The notes under the pieces are model-generated. The model was not told where the DNA came from. It made no database searches and was given only the letters and a program-made list of their open reading frames with translations. Shown one piece after another: positions 52,241-60,390 of a DNA stretch of 64,000 nucleotides. The stretch's first letter is position 1, and every line of letters begins with the position of its first letter. This DNA is from Poriferisodalis sp963663635 (GTDB lineage: Bacteria; Actinomycetota; Acidimicrobiia; Acidimicrobiales; Poriferisodalaceae): positions 496,001 through 560,000 of the forward strand of contig CAXXMY010000011.1 in assembly GCA_963663635.2 (NCBI GenBank), given 5' to 3'. A program made the translations under genes and the position numbers.

Positions 52241-53941
52241 ATGCTCAAACGTCGAATCTGGCGCCTGCTGGCGTTGCTGTTCGCGTTCTCGCTGGTTGCC
52301 GCTGCGTGCGGCGGAAGCGACGACGACGGTGGCAGCGGCGGTGCTGCCGAAACCGAAACCGAGACGACCGCTGCGTCAAGCGGCGACGACATGGCCGACG
52401 AGGACATGGAAGAAGAGGAGCAGTCCTCACTTGGTGGTGCTGCCGCCGAGGAAGACATCGAAGCTGCTGTCGCCGGCGAGACCGACGAAGAGGACGCCGC
52501 CGATGACGAGATGATGGACGACGAGATGATGGAGTTCGACCGCTCCACCCTCCAGGGCATCTTCGATGAATCCGCCCACAACCGTCAGGTCACCATCGAC
52601 GAACTCACCGAGAAGCTGGAGTCCGGCGAGTATGGCGTCGGCGACGACGGCATCCTTCGTGGTCCGGCCGGCTTCGAGATCGACATGAACGAGTGCCCGG
52701 CGGACTGGTCGAACACGACCGGCATCACCGACAGCCAGATTCGTATCGGTCACACGACTGCTCAGTCGGGCAACCTCGCGGCCTACGGCAACATCGCCCT
52801 CGGCTGGGACAACTACATGCAGTGGATCGACGACAACGATCCGATCATGGTCGGCGGCACGCCGCGCGACCTGACGCTGCTGATCAAGGACGACGCTTAC
52901 GTCGCGGCGCAGACGATCGAGTTCGTGGATGAGCTGATCGAGGCCGAGAACGTGTTCTCGATCCTGACGCTGGGCTCGCCGAACACCCTTGCGGTGTACG
53001 ACAAGATCAACGAAGAGTGCATCCCGCAGCCGTTCGTGATGACCGGTCACCCCGCCTGGGGCGACCCGGTGTTCCACCCGTGGACGACTGGCATGCAGAT
53101 GTCGTACTCGACTGAGGCGATTCTGTGGGGTGCGTGGATCAGGGAGAACCTGGCCGACATCTTGCCGGTGAAGGTCGCCGGTCTGGTCATGGACAACGAC
53201 TTCGGTCTCGCGTACGAGCTGGGATTCCACGAGTGGGCTGCGGCCAACCCCGATGCTGTGTCGGAGTACAGGCCTGTGCGTCACGACCCGGCTGCGCCGA
53301 CGCTGACGAATGAGATGACGACGATCTCGGCGTTCGGGCCTGATGTGTTCATTTCGATGACTGCGGGCAACCCGTGTCTGCTGGCGATTCAGGAGGCCGG
53401 TGCGTCTGGTCTGCTCGACGACATTCGTGCCAAGGGCGGCGCGCTGTTCACGCCGTCGGTGTGCAAGGGCATCGAGGCCTACATGGCGCCTGCCGGTGAC
53501 GCTGCCGACGATTGGTGGATTGTCGGCGGCGGTTCGAAGGACTCGACCGACCCCAAGCACGTCGATGAGCCGTTCATCGCATTCGTGAACCAGAACCTTG
53601 AAGACGGCGGTCTGGATCCGAAGGTGTCGTTGTACGCCATCGGTTACACGTTCGGCTACCCGTACGTGGAGGCGCTGCGCGTCGCTGCTGAGCTGCCAGG
53701 CGGTCTGACTCGGACCAACTTCATCTTGGCTGTTCGCAGCATCAACATTTACAGCCCGCTGCACCTCGACGGAATCAACGCCCAGCTGAACGGTGCCGCA
53801 GATGCGTACTTCATCGAGGGTTCGGACTTCAGCCTGTTCGACGCGGACGCTCAGACGTGGAACATCGTCGGCGCGATTGTGGACGTCAACGGCAAGTCCA
53901 CGAACTGTGCTTGGGACAAGGACAACGGCGGCTGCCGCTAG
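52241..53941 (+). CDS. livK: Branched-chain amino-acid/amide ABC substrate-binding lipoprotein (copy 1)
   Basis: The 566-residue protein has a lipoprotein signal (LLALLFAFSLVAAAC, lipobox Cys at about 23). A very acidic Asp/Glu/Thr linker of roughly 70 residues follows, and then a periplasmic-binding type I domain starting near TDSQIRIGHTTAQSGNLAAYG. The linker would hold the domain away from the membrane. It resembles LivK/AmiC-type receptors; ligand unknown. GGAGAG precedes the ATG at 52241. A near-twin gene lies 256 bases downstream. Confidence 0.93.
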   Translation: MLKRRIWRLLALLFAFSLVAAACGGSDDDGGSGGAAETETETTAASSGDDMADEDMEEEEQSSLGGAAAEEDIEAAVAGETDEEDAADDEMMDDEMMEFDRSTLQGIFDESAHNRQVTIDELTEKLESGEYGVGDDGILRGPAGFEIDMNECPADWSNTTGITDSQIRIGHTTAQSGNLAAYGNIALGWDNYMQWIDDNDPIMVGGTPRDLTLLIKDDAYVAAQTIEFVDELIEAENVFSILTLGSPNTLAVYDKINEECIPQPFVMTGHPAWGDPVFHPWTTGMQMSYSTEAILWGAWIRENLADILPVKVAGLVMDNDFGLAYELGFHEWAAANPDAVSEYRPVRHDPAAPTLTNEMTTISAFGPDVFISMTAGNPCLLAIQEAGASGLLDDIRAKGGALFTPSVCKGIEAYMAPAGDAADDWWIVGGGSKDSTDPKHVDEPFIAFVNQNLEDGGLDPKVSLYAIGYTFGYPYVEALRVAAELPGGLTRTNFILAVRSINIYSPLHLDGINAQLNGAADAYFIEGSDFSLFDADAQTWNIVGAIVDVNGKSTNCAWDKDNGGCR

Positions 53942-54020
53942 GCACACGCCCAGTCAAGAGCAGCGGCTGCCGCTGATCTTGACTGAATCCTGCTGATCCC
54001 ACACCGGGGTCAGTGCACAC

Positions 54021-54050
54021 AGGGCCGGCGGGCATCAGCCCGCCGGCCCT
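54021..54050 (+). terminator. Terminator after livK copy 1
   Basis: AGGGCCGGCGGGC (54021-54033) and its perfect complement (54038-54050) form a 13-pair stem with loop ATCA, followed within ten bases by CTTTTCTG. It probably ends most transcripts of the upstream livGFHMHM-livK unit. The same stem recurs after copy 2. Confidence 0.85.
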
Positions 54051-54197
54051 TGCGCGCTTTTCTGAATCGTTGCGGAACTGACATCCTGCACGCTGGATCG
54101 GCGCCCGAACGGGGGACTACGTTCTTGACTTGCTGGCTGGGGCGTTCTTCTCATAGGGCCGCCAGCGGGCTCCAAGCCATTCAAAAGGGGAAACACC

Positions 54198-55898
54198 ATG
54201 GCTAAACGTCGAATGTGGCGCCTATTGGCGTTGTTGTTTGCGTTCTCGCTCGTTGCTGCTGCATGCGGCGGGGGCGATGACGACAGCGACAGCGGGGCTG
54301 CTGAAACTGAGACTGAGACCACCGCGGCGTCGAGCGACGACGACGAGATGGCCGAGGAGGAGATGGAAGAGGAGGAAGAGCAGTCGTCGCTTGGCGGTGC
54401 TGCCTCCGAGGAAGACATCGAGGCTGCAGTTGCGGGCGAGACCGACGAAGAGGACGCCGCCGACGACATGGCCGACGAGGAGATGATGGAGTTTGACCGC
54501 TCCACCCTCCAGGGCATCTTCGATGAGGCCGCGTTCAACCGTCAGATCACCATCGACGAACTCACCGCGAAGATCGAAGCTGGCGAATACGGCGTCGGTG
54601 ACGATGGCATTCTTCGTGGACCGTCCGGCTTTGAGATCGACATGAACGAGTGTCCGGCCGACTGGTCGAACACGACGGGCATCACCGACAGCCAGGTCCG
54701 GATCGGTCACACCACTGCTCAGTCGGGCAACCTCGCGGCCTACGGCAACATCGCCTACGGCTGGCAGAACTACTTGGACTGGATCAACGCCAACGATCCG
54801 ATCATGGTCGGTGACTCGTCGCGCGAGCTCATGCTGGTCGTCAAGGACGACGCCTATGTGGCTGCGCAGACGATCGAGTTCGTGGATGAGCTGATCGAGG
54901 CCGAGAACGTGTTCGCAATCCTCACCTTGGGCTCGCCCAACACCCTCGCGGTGTACGACAAGATCAACTCCGAGTGCATCCCGCATCCATTCGTGATGAC
55001 CGGTCACCCCGCTTGGGGCGACCCGGTGAACCACCCGTGGACCACGGGCATGCAGCTGTCGTACTCGACTGAGGCGATTCTGTGGGGTTCGTGGATCAAG
55101 CAGAACCTGCCTGACATTTTGCCGGTGAAGGTTGCCGGTCTGGTCATGGACAACGACTTCGGTCTGGCCTACGAGCTCGGCTTCGACGAGTGGGCCGCGG
55201 CCAACCCCGATGTTGTCTCGGAGTACAGGCCTGTGCGTCACGACCCGGCTGCGCCGACGCTGACGAACGAGATGACGACGATCTCGGCGTTCGAGCCTGA
55301 TGTGTTCATTTCGATGACTGCGGGCAATCCGTGTCTGCTGGCGATTCAGGAGGCCGGTGCGTCTGGTCTGCTCGACGACATTCGTGCCAAGGGCGGCGCG
55401 CTGTTCACGCCGTCGGTGTGCAAGAGCATCGAGGCGTACATGAAGCCTGCCGGTGACGCTGCCAACGCATGGTGGATTGTCGGCGGCGGGGGGAAGGACT
55501 CCACCGACCCGAAGTACGTCGATGAGCCGTTCGTCTCATTCGTGAACCAGAACCTCGAAGACGGCGACCTGGACCCGAAGGTGTCGCTGTACGCAGTCGG
55601 CTACACCTACGGCTATCCCTACGGCGAGTCCCTGCGGATTGCGGCTGAGCTGCCGGGCGGCCTGACTCGGACCAACTTCATCTTGGCGGCACGGTCGATC
55701 GACATCTACCACCCGCTGCTGCTTGACGGCATGAGTGCCGAGATGGACGGCAATGCCGACTCGTACTTCGTCGAGGGTTCGGACTTCAGCCAGTTCGACT
55801 CCAATGAGCAGACATGGAACATCATCGGTGCGATCGTGGACGTCAATGGAAAGTCTTCGAACTGCGCGTGGGACAAGGACAACGGCGGCTGCCGCTAG
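54198..55898 (+). CDS. livK: Branched-chain amino-acid/amide ABC substrate-binding lipoprotein (copy 2)
   Basis: This protein has the same length (566 residues) and layout as copy 1: lipobox VAAAC, acidic linker, SBP domain, and the same CAWDKDNGGCR end. Differences concentrate in the linker and ligand-binding domain, while one segment (codons for SEYRPVRHDPAAPTLTNEMT onward) is nearly identical at DNA level. AAAAGGGGAAACACC precedes the ATG. Having its own leader and terminator, it may be transcribed alone and supply an alternative receptor for the shared permeases. Confidence 0.93.
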   Translation: MAKRRMWRLLALLFAFSLVAAACGGGDDDSDSGAAETETETTAASSDDDEMAEEEMEEEEEQSSLGGAASEEDIEAAVAGETDEEDAADDMADEEMMEFDRSTLQGIFDEAAFNRQITIDELTAKIEAGEYGVGDDGILRGPSGFEIDMNECPADWSNTTGITDSQVRIGHTTAQSGNLAAYGNIAYGWQNYLDWINANDPIMVGDSSRELMLVVKDDAYVAAQTIEFVDELIEAENVFAILTLGSPNTLAVYDKINSECIPHPFVMTGHPAWGDPVNHPWTTGMQLSYSTEAILWGSWIKQNLPDILPVKVAGLVMDNDFGLAYELGFDEWAAANPDVVSEYRPVRHDPAAPTLTNEMTTISAFEPDVFISMTAGNPCLLAIQEAGASGLLDDIRAKGGALFTPSVCKSIEAYMKPAGDAANAWWIVGGGGKDSTDPKYVDEPFVSFVNQNLEDGDLDPKVSLYAVGYTYGYPYGESLRIAAELPGGLTRTNFILAARSIDIYHPLLLDGMSAEMDGNADSYFVEGSDFSQFDSNEQTWNIIGAIVDVNGKSSNCAWDKDNGGCR

Positions 55899-55963
55899 GC
55901 AACCGCTGCTGGGGAACCAGGTGCAATTGCATCTGACGTCCTAGCTGACCGAACGGTCAACGC

Positions 55964-55997
55964 AGAGGGCCGGCGGGCATGAGCCCGCCGGCCCTCT
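55964..55997. terminator. Terminator after livK copy 2 (also faces the nitroreductase gene)
   Basis: AGAGGGCCGGCGGGC (55964-55978) and its complement (55983-55997) form a 15-pair stem with loop ATGA. The core 13 pairs are identical to the copy 1 terminator, so the duplicated block included it. No T-run follows. Being symmetrical, it may also stop transcripts of the convergent nitroreductase-SRPBCC gene. Confidence 0.8.
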
Positions 55998-56036
55998 CGC
56001 GTGCGCGCCGCGCCGTTCCGGTGCGGCGGTGTGAGT

Positions 56037-57204
56037 TCAGTCGCCGTCGACGATGACCTTGACGCCCTCGACGACGCGCTGCATGTTGGCCCGCAGGGTT
56101 TCCCGGCGCCGGTTCAGGACGCGTTGCTCCTTGGCGGGGTCGCGCAGGGCCATCGGCACGGTGCCGTTGTTCTCCTGGCCGATGAGCATCGAGAACCGCA
56201 GCCGGCTGCCGCCACCCTGCTCGGCGAGGCCAAAGCGCCACACCGCACCGGGCTTCTCGGTGTCGGTCACCCGCCACTCGAACGCCGTGCGTTCTTCCCA
56301 CGCCGTGACGATGCAGTCGGTCTCCCAGTCGAAGACGTTCGGAATCGAGTTGCGGCCCTTGAACGTCGAGCCGACGCCCACAGGGCCGTCGGACGTCCAC
56401 TCGGCGCCAAGAAATTCCTCGGAGAACTGTGCAGGCATGTCGATGTCGGAGATGACCTCCCACACCGCTCGAGGCCGCGCGTCGGTGTCGATCTCGGCGA
56501 CCACGCCCTGTCCGTCGGCGACCCGGGCCGTGCCGTCTTCGCTGGGCCGTTCGCGAGTGAACCCCCACTGGTCGAAGTAGGTGACCTCGCTCGCGGATCG
56601 TCGGGGCGCCGGCGAGAACTCGGCTCCCTTGGTGTACGCCACCGGGAAGCACACGAGCGTGGTGAGCCCCGGCGGCATGCCGAGCAACTCGGCCACCTCG
56701 TCGGACTTGTTGTTGAGCATGGTGGCGTACGCAGTGCCCAGCCCACGTGAGCGCAAGGCGAGGTTGAAGCTCCACGCCGAGGGGATTGCGCTGTCGAACA
56801 GGCCCGGCCGGCCGCTGTCGTCGTGGATGCCCCAGATGGCCAGCATCACCAGCGCCGGTGCTTTGGCGTAGTTCTTCGACGAGGTAGGCGCTGGAGCTGA
56901 CGATGTGCTCTTTGGGGTGACCTGTGCCGTCGAGGCGCCCACGGGCGTTGATGAAGATGGTGCCGACCTCGGCGTACAGACGCCCGAGCGCGTCCTTCGT
57001 TTCTTGGTCCCGAATCACGATCCAGCGACGGCTGGCATCGTTTCCGCCGGTGGGCGCCTGCTCGGCGAGGTCGATGCACTCGAAGATGAGCTCATCGCTG
57101 ATCCAGCGATCCAAGTCGAGCCGTTTGCGCACGGCCCGTGCGGTCGTGAGCAGGCGGTCCACCTGATCGAGATCGAATCCGGCCTCTGAAATGCGTTCAC
57201 CCAT
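56037..57204 (-). pseudogene. Nitroreductase-SRPBCC fusion protein gene with a +1 frameshift
   Basis: The first part (MGERISEAGFDLDQVDRLL to GHPKEHIVSSSAYLVE) is a nitroreductase N terminus with SDELIFECIDLAEQAPTGGN. Near 56877-56885 the family continues one frame over as NYAKAPALVMLAIWGIHDD, DSAIPSAWSFNLALRSRGLGTAYATM, then an SRPBCC (START-like) domain (VVAEIDTDARPRAVWEVISDIDMPAQF). Dropping one base restores 388 codons. The fusion of flavoenzyme and lipid-type ligand fold looks real, as no stop or start separates the domains. The shift may be a real mutation or a sequencing error. The gene is divergent from the acyl-CoA dehydrogenase. Confidence 0.8.
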
Positions 57205-57297
57205 GGCGGTACGTTAGGTCGCCGCCATCGGGCAGTGCCCAGTCCCGAAATCTCCGACAGCACCCGTTCGGAGCGCGCCCGGCTCGAGGAGAGCGCA

Positions 57298-58440
57298 GTG
57301 CAGTTGACCGCAGAGCAGCAGGAGATCCGCGACGTCGCCCGCACCTTCGCGCAGCGCGAGATCGCCCCGTACGCCGCCGAGTGGGATCGCGCCGGCGGCG
57401 CGCCTCGGGACCTCTACCGACGGATGGCCGAGGTCGGTCTGATGGGGGTAATGATCGAGCCTCGCTGGGGCGGGTCCGGCGCGGAGTTTGTGTCCTATGC
57501 CCTCGCCATGGAGGAAATCTCGGCCGCTGACGGCGGGATCAGCAACATGATGGCGGCGAATAACTCGCCAGTGGCCATGGCGATCCAGCAGTCCGGCACC
57601 GACCAGCACAAGAGCGACTACCTCACCAAGCTCACCAGCGGGGAGTGGCTGGGTTGCTTTCATCTGACCGAGCCACATACCGGCTCGGACGCAGCGGCGA
57701 TTCGGACGCGGGCAGTGCTCGACGGCGACGAGTACGTCCTGAACGGCCACAAGGCGTTCATCACCGCCGGCTCGACTGCTGAGGTGGCGATGATTGCGGC
57801 GGTGACTGATCCCGACGCGGACAAGCGGGGCATCACCACGTTCATCACTCCGACCGACAACCCCGGCTACCGGGTGATCGCCAAGGAGTCCAAGCTCGGC
57901 CATCGCACCAACGACACCTGCCAGGTGGTGTTCGAGGACATGAAGGTACCGGCTTCCGATGTGCTCGGCGAGACCGGCCGCGGACTCGGTATTGCGCTGG
58001 CGAACCTGTCACTCGGACGTATCGGCGTGGCGGCGCAGGCCACGGGCGGGGCGCGTGCCGCGTTGGCAGCGGCCTATAGCTACGCACGCGAGCGCGAGGC
58101 GTTCGGCAAGCCCATCTTCGAGCACCAGGCGATCGCGTTCACACTCGCCGAGATGGCCACGCAAGTCGAGGCTGCCCGACAGCTCTATCTGCACGCCGCG
58201 CAGATGCGCGACCTAGGTCTCGACTGCGCTCGGGAGGCTTCGATAGCCAAGCTGTTCGCCTCGGAGATGGCCGAGCGGGTGGCCTCGAAGGCCATCCAGA
58301 TTCACGGCGGCTACGGCTTTCTCAACGACTACCCCGTCGAGAAGATCTACCGCGATGTACGGGTGTACCAGATCTACGAAGGGACCTCCGAGGTCCAGAA
58401 GATGCTGATCAGCCGCATGCTCGACGGCATGGACTGGTAG
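57298..58440 (+). CDS. Acyl-CoA dehydrogenase
   Basis: FAD enzyme of beta-oxidation or branched-chain acyl-CoA breakdown. The 380-residue product has LTEPHTGSDAAAIRT, NGHKAFITAGSTAEVAM, KLGHRTNDTCQVVFEDMKVP, the EREAFGKPIFEHQAIAF block and the catalytic Glu at about 361 in QIYEGTSEVQKML. The motif set resembles short-chain/butyryl or 2-methylbutyryl enzymes, but chain length cannot be fixed. GTG at 57298 follows GAGGAG; an upstream GTG (57235) would add 21 residues. Confidence 0.93.
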   Translation: MQLTAEQQEIRDVARTFAQREIAPYAAEWDRAGGAPRDLYRRMAEVGLMGVMIEPRWGGSGAEFVSYALAMEEISAADGGISNMMAANNSPVAMAIQQSGTDQHKSDYLTKLTSGEWLGCFHLTEPHTGSDAAAIRTRAVLDGDEYVLNGHKAFITAGSTAEVAMIAAVTDPDADKRGITTFITPTDNPGYRVIAKESKLGHRTNDTCQVVFEDMKVPASDVLGETGRGLGIALANLSLGRIGVAAQATGGARAALAAAYSYAREREAFGKPIFEHQAIAFTLAEMATQVEAARQLYLHAAQMRDLGLDCAREASIAKLFASEMAERVASKAIQIHGGYGFLNDYPVEKIYRDVRVYQIYEGTSEVQKMLISRMLDGMDW

Positions 58441-58600
58441 TCGCGGATTCCGGTCAGGAATCACGGGTGACGCGCTTCGTTCGTCCACGTCGTGGAGTTG
58501 CCGTCGCATCACTCGCGAGCAGTTTCTTCCGGGTTTCGTGTCCCACGGATCATGTCAGATCACGACAACCGTTCAGATTGGCTGGTGTTACAATTCACAC

Positions 58601-58687
58601 TCAATAGACCCTCAGGCAGTCGGCCATCGTTGCCTTGCCTGCATTAGACCCCCGGGGAGCGGCAGCTGCCGCTCCCCGTATTTTTTT
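58601..58687 (+). ncRNA. Candidate small RNA or terminated leader upstream of the NYN gene
   Basis: TACAAT (58589-58594) is a good -10 with GACAAC-like sequence near -35; a transcript would start around 58601. The first hairpin pairs CAGGCA (58613-58618) with TGCCTG (58636-58641) around an inner GGC/GCC. A perfect 26-base palindrome (58653-58678) then precedes seven T (58681-58687). The result is a compact RNA of about 87 bases with two stem-loops and no open frame of note. It could be independent or an attenuated leader of the NYN gene. Confidence 0.4.
58653..58687 (+). terminator. Strong Rho-independent terminator
   Basis: A perfect palindrome, CGGGGAGCGGCAG at 58653-58665 joined to its complement at 58666-58678, is followed by TA and seven T (58681-58687). 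It is the clearest intrinsic terminator in the window. It lies 213 bases after the acyl-CoA dehydrogenase stop, too far to be simply its terminator. Confidence 0.9.
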
Positions 58688-58768
58688 GCGCTCCAGGGGC
58701 TCAGATGCGTCGTCGCTCGAATCGACGGGCCGCTTCGTGTCCCGGTCCTCAAGACTTGGAGAACCCCT

Positions 58769-59379
58769 ATGCGACTCGGTACTCGTCTCTTTGTGGATTT
58801 CTGGAACTTCCAGCTCAATTGGAACGAGCGCACCAATCCGCGCGGTGCGACTGGACGGCGCTGCCCCGCGTGCTCGTGGAGGAGGCCAGCAGGAGCCTCG
58901 AAGTTGCCGGCAGTTCTGATGCTCTGGCTCTTGACGAGACGCTGGTCTACGCGAGCGTCAAGTCGGGCGAGAGCGATAACAACCTCAACCAGTGGCTTAC
59001 AAACTTCCTCGACCGTCAACCTAGCTTCCGGGTAAGGGTTCGCGAGCGTCGTGTACGCACAGGCGGCATTTGGTGCAACTCTTGCAGGACCCAAACGGCC
59101 GACTGTCCCCGGTGTGGTGAGCCGTTTCAGCGATCACCAGAAAAGGGGGTCGACACTGCGATCGCGACGGATCTGCTCTCGCTCGCGTGGGAAGGCGCGC
59201 TTAACGTTGCCGTGCTCGTGTCCGGCGACTCGGACTTTGTGCCCGCCGTTGAGCGAATTCAGGAAAAGGGGCTCAAGGTCGTGAACGCGACATGGCGCAA
59301 CCATGGGCACGAGCTATCGCAAGCGTGCTGGGCGTCCTTCGAGGTCGACTCTGTTGTCGATCGCTTGATCCGCTCCTGA
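58769..59379 (+). pseudogene. NYN-domain (LabA-like) nuclease gene with a single-base frameshift
   Basis: ATG 58769 begins MRLGTRLFVDFWNFQLNW, the first NYN motif with its metal-binding Asp. At about 58844 the frame must shift by one base to continue as CDWTALPRVLVEEA and the rest of the domain: ETLVYASVKSG, a zinc ribbon (WCNSC, then CPRCGEPF), KGVDTAIATDLLSLAW and VLVSGDSDFVPAVERI. Adding one G to the GG at 58844-58845 gives NPRGCDWTALP without a break, 204 residues. No slippery heptamer is visible. NYN proteins are PIN-like RNases; this one has intact acidic residues, so an error-corrected gene would be active. Confidence 0.8.
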
Positions 59380-59384
59380 CCGAG

Positions 59385-60263
59385 CTACTCGACGCCGATT
59401 TGGCGTCCGGCGCGCCAGGCCTCGGCAACATCGCCCATGCGGGCGTAGGCGACACCGAGTTCGGTCATCTGTTCGATCCAGCGCTCCATCTCGTACAAGC
59501 GCCCGCCTCGACCGATGGCCTGAGGATGGAAGGTCACGGTGCAGACGCCGTGCTTCACCTCACGCACCATCCATTTCACATCTGAGAGGAAGGTGTCGAA
59601 CATCGTCCCGGGGTTCTCGAGCCCGGTCAGGATGGTGTTCTTGAAGGTGACGAACTCCAGATGGACGTAGTCGTCGAGGTGCCAGCTGAACGGCAGCTCG
59701 ACGAGGTCGATCTGGTCGCCGAATTCCATTGGGCCGTCGGCGGGGAACTGGTCCCCCGTGCGCAGCCAGTAGGGCGCGTAATCGTGGCCCATCAGCGAGG
59801 AGTCGTAGCTGAGGCCGTACTCACCCAAGAGGTCGAGCGTCCATGGGTTGATGTCGCCCGACGGTGCGCGGTATCCCTTCGGCGGCGCGCCAGTGAGCGA
59901 CTCGATCTGGGCGAAGGTGCGCTCGAGGATTGCCCGCTCCTCGTCTTCGCTGAGACGTGGGTTGTATTCGTGGGCGTAGCCGTGCAGCCCGATCTCGCAT
60001 CCTGCATCGACGGCCATTCGGCAGGCATCGGGATAGGTGTCGATGGAATGACCCGGGATGAAGAATGTGCTGGGAATCTCGTGCTTGGCCAGCAGCTTCA
60101 GGATGCGGGGCACGGCGACTGCGCCGAATTCGCCACGGGAGATCGGTGTGGGTGTGGTCTGGCGCCGGGCGATCCACAGTGACGGTCCGTCGAAGTCAAA
60201 CGTCAGGCAGACGTAGCCCTTCGGGTTGTCGGGAATCGCCTCGGAGCTTGGCTGTGTGTTCAT
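59385..60263 (-). CDS. Polysaccharide deacetylase family protein
   Basis: The 292-residue NodB-fold protein has the catalytic/metal Asp in CLTFDFDGPSLW, the metal histidines in GLHGYAHEYNPR, YRAPSGDINPWTLDLL, and late motif VCTVTFHPQAIGR. It resembles cytosolic PuuE/PgdA-like deacetylases rather than exported ones: there is no signal peptide. ATG at 60263 was preferred to 60302 for its upstream GAAGGGGG. It converges with the NYN gene, leaving five bases between stops. Confidence 0.9.
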   Translation of the reverse strand: MNTQPSSEAIPDNPKGYVCLTFDFDGPSLWIARRQTTPTPISRGEFGAVAVPRILKLLAKHEIPSTFFIPGHSIDTYPDACRMAVDAGCEIGLHGYAHEYNPRLSEDEERAILERTFAQIESLTGAPPKGYRAPSGDINPWTLDLLGEYGLSYDSSLMGHDYAPYWLRTGDQFPADGPMEFGDQIDLVELPFSWHLDDYVHLEFVTFKNTILTGLENPGTMFDTFLSDVKWMVREVKHGVCTVTFHPQAIGRGGRLYEMERWIEQMTELGVAYARMGDVAEAWRAGRQIGVE

Positions 60264-60390
60264 CTCGTATGCCCCCTTCAGTGCACAGTGCAGTCGCGTC
60301 ACGGTGTTTTCGGCCGCCCGCCCGTGTGTCGTTCTAGTTCAGCAGGCCCGACGCTGGGGCGCCGCAGGCCCGTCGTAGGATCGGCGGACT

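Larger units (their letters stand above)
58441..58768. other. Intergenic region between acyl-CoA dehydrogenase and NYN gene
   Basis: No protein gene is supported in this 328-base stretch. It contains a promoter-like TACAAT, a structured region ending in a perfect-palindrome terminator (see the small-RNA entry), and then about 80 bases before the NYN start at 58769. The first 130 bases show nothing recognisable. Confidence 0.5.

Noticed and set aside
52427..53947. Antisense open frame of 506 codons opposite livK copy 1
   Set aside because: A similar shadow lies opposite livK copy 2, as expected from shared composition; no independent motif.
58835..58855. Programmed -1 frameshift in the NYN gene
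   Set aside because: No slippery heptamer or following pseudoknot is visible; loss of one G explains the shift better.
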